Shown: one piece after another, positions 7,085 to 8,220 of the stretch
Layout: every line of letters starts with the position of its first letter
How positions within the stretch are numbered: the first letter of the stretch is position 1
NCBI GenBank assembly: GCA_964404395.1
Contig: CAYOKA010000100.1
Coordinates: 1 to 8,220, forward strand
DNA: 8,220 bases
DNA from: JAAYBT01 sp964404395
Lineage (GTDB): Bacteria > Bacillota > Clostridia > Acetivibrionales > DTU013
Direction: 5' to 3'
Translations under genes and position numbers: made by a program
Notes under the pieces: generated by a model
Told to the model about the DNA's origin: nothing
Databases searched by the model: none
What the model saw: the letters and a program-made list of their open reading frames with translations, nothing else

Positions 7085-7110
7085 AAAAATATAAGGCTTA
7101 TGCTTTTTTT
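7085..7110 (+). terminator. Weak AT-rich hairpin with T-run, possible attenuator before the lipoprotein gene
   Basis: AAAAA (7085-7089) can pair with the T-run at 7104-7110, and ATAAG (7091-7095) with CTTAT (7097-7101), with a small internal loop; in practice ATAA/TTAT would close a GGC loop. Seven Ts follow. The stem has little GC and would be weak, so partial read-through into the lipoprotein gene is more likely than full termination. A chance AT-rich structure is also possible. Confidence 0.3.
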
Positions 7111-7144
7111 GGATAAGATAAAGAGAAGAAAGGTAGGAATTACT

Positions 7145-8220
7145 ATGAGAAAAAGACTATTTGCACTCTTACTGGTGATTTGCATGCTGTCATTTTTTGT
7201 GGCAGGCTGTGCAAGCAAAAGCACCGGTGTACAAGAACAAGACAGCACATCAACTGCTGCATCCGGCAATAAGGCCGACAGCAAGGGCACAGAAAGCGGG
7301 GATTCTGCGGTTTCCGACAGTAAATACCAAACAACATACGGCTCCAAGCAATTTGATAATGTAACAATTAAGGTGGAGCTATTTGACCGAAGCAATGCTC
7401 CGGAAGGCTCTACAATTACAGACAACAAATGGGTTAAGTATGTAAATGAGCAAATGGGCAAAGTGGGTATTAACGTAGAATTTGTAACGGTTCCTCGTTG
7501 GGATGAGGTAGTCAAAATGCAGTCTATGATGGCTTCCGGCACAGCACCTGACATCACTCTTACATATACATATGCACATGCTGAAGACTACTTCCAGCAA
7601 GGTGGAACATGGGATCTGGTTCCATTTATTGATGGGGCGGGTCAGGCCGATAATATGAAGGCATATCTTGGTGATAGTGTTCTGAACATTGGCCGGACTG
7701 TCAATAATGAGCTCTATGGAATCGTTGCTAAGAGAGCTGTTACCACTAAATCAAACTTCTTTATACGCAAGGACTGGCTTGATGGCCTTAACAGGAAGGC
7801 TCCTACAACAGTTGACGAATTATATGATACAATCAAACAGTTTGTCCGCGAAAATCCTGATGGGAGAAAAGATGTAATCGGAGCTCAATTCTGGAATCAA
7901 TGGAATACCCGGCTGCTTTTTTCAGAGCTTGCAGGTAATGAAAAGAAAATGGCAATTTCATCCGGTGATAGCGCAGTGGGAGACTACTATGACAAAGGTA
8001 TCAGGGAGTTCTTCCGCTTTATGAATAAGCTATACAACGAAGGTCTTCTTAATCCTGAATATTACACACTATCTGAAGACGACTTCAAGAGCCAGATAGT
8101 TACCGGACAGCTCGCTTTCTTTGAGTATTCCGTTAACGGTAGTGTAGATGTTCTCAGAGGCTCTCTTTTGAAAACACTTCAGGAAAACATTCCGGCTGCA
8201 GATATTATTTCTATTCCTCC
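7145..8220 (+). CDS. Sugar-binding lipoprotein of the ABC importer (3' end outside window)
   Basis: The frame is open from ATG 7145 to the right edge (358 codons visible, no stop), so the gene is truncated by the window. Residues 1-22 are a lipoprotein signal: positive MRKR, a hydrophobic core LFALLLVICMLSFF, and the lipobox VAGC with Cys22 as the lipidation site. Residues about 23-60 are a Ser/Thr/Lys/Asp-rich linker that tethers the domain to the membrane. The periplasmic-binding-protein fold starts near VTIKVELFDRSNAPEG. It includes MMASGTAPDITLTY and, further on, TVNNELYGI and NFFIRKDWLDGL, which are typical of LplA-type solute-binding proteins of about 500-560 residues. AAAGGTAGG (7129-7137) provides the ribosome binding site. 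It would deliver an oligosaccharide to the two permeases encoded just upstream. Substrate identity is inferred only from the neighbouring glycosidases. Confidence 0.93.
   Translation, partial: MRKRLFALLLVICMLSFFVAGCASKSTGVQEQDSTSTAASGNKADSKGTESGDSAVSDSKYQTTYGSKQFDNVTIKVELFDRSNAPEGSTITDNKWVKYVNEQMGKVGINVEFVTVPRWDEVVKMQSMMASGTAPDITLTYTYAHAEDYFQQGGTWDLVPFIDGAGQADNMKAYLGDSVLNIGRTVNNELYGIVAKRAVTTKSNFFIRKDWLDGLNRKAPTTVDELYDTIKQFVRENPDGRKDVIGAQFWNQWNTRLLFSELAGNEKKMAISSGDSAVGDYYDKGIREFFRFMNKLYNEGLLNPEYYTLSEDDFKSQIVTGQLAFFEYSVNGSVDVLRGSLLKTLQENIPAADIISIP

Noticed and set aside
7030..7557. A 175-codon reverse-strand open frame over the start of the binding lipoprotein
   Set aside because: The forward frame has a clear signal peptide, lipobox, ribosome binding site and family motifs, so the reverse frame is a shadow.

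Overview
The window looks like a carbohydrate-utilisation locus of a Gram-positive Bacillota, most likely a Clostridia-type anaerobe. The evidence is a moderate-to-low GC content, strong AGGAGG-type ribosome binding sites, a lipobox (VAGC) substrate-binding lipoprotein, and LplB/YtcP-type sugar ABC permeases without their own ATPase. All recognised genes lie on the + strand. No tRNA, rRNA, CRISPR array, transposase or phage gene was seen.

Layout. Bases 1-128 are the last 41 codons of a YtcP/LplC-type permease belonging to an upstream transporter. A GH51-type alpha-L-arabinofuranosidase (163-1665) follows after 34 bases. A 189-base gap then holds a structured, possibly mobile or repetitive element (about 1682-1793). 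Next is a 733-residue protein (1855-4056) that looks like a six-hairpin (alpha/alpha barrel) glycoside hydrolase; I cannot assign it to a family. It is followed after 21 bases by an AraC-family regulator (4078-4905). A 205-base gap with a perfect 12-bp palindrome and a 10-bp direct repeat separates this from a second sugar ABC importer: LplB-type permease (5111-6049), YtcP/LplC-type permease (6154-7041) and a substrate-binding lipoprotein (7145 to beyond the right edge). The two gaps inside this transporter operon carry a shared, hairpin-forming sequence.

How the genes may work together (inference): the lipoprotein captures an oligosaccharide, the two permeases import it using an ATPase encoded elsewhere (the usual MsmX-type arrangement for this family), and the two cytoplasmic glycosidases, neither with a signal peptide, trim it. 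GH51 would remove L-arabinofuranosyl residues, which points to arabinan, arabinoxylan or arabinogalactan fragments. The AraC protein probably senses the sugar and controls one or both transporter/hydrolase units. The least explained parts are the 733-residue hydrolase-like protein, the 1682-1793 element and the repeated intercistronic hairpins.
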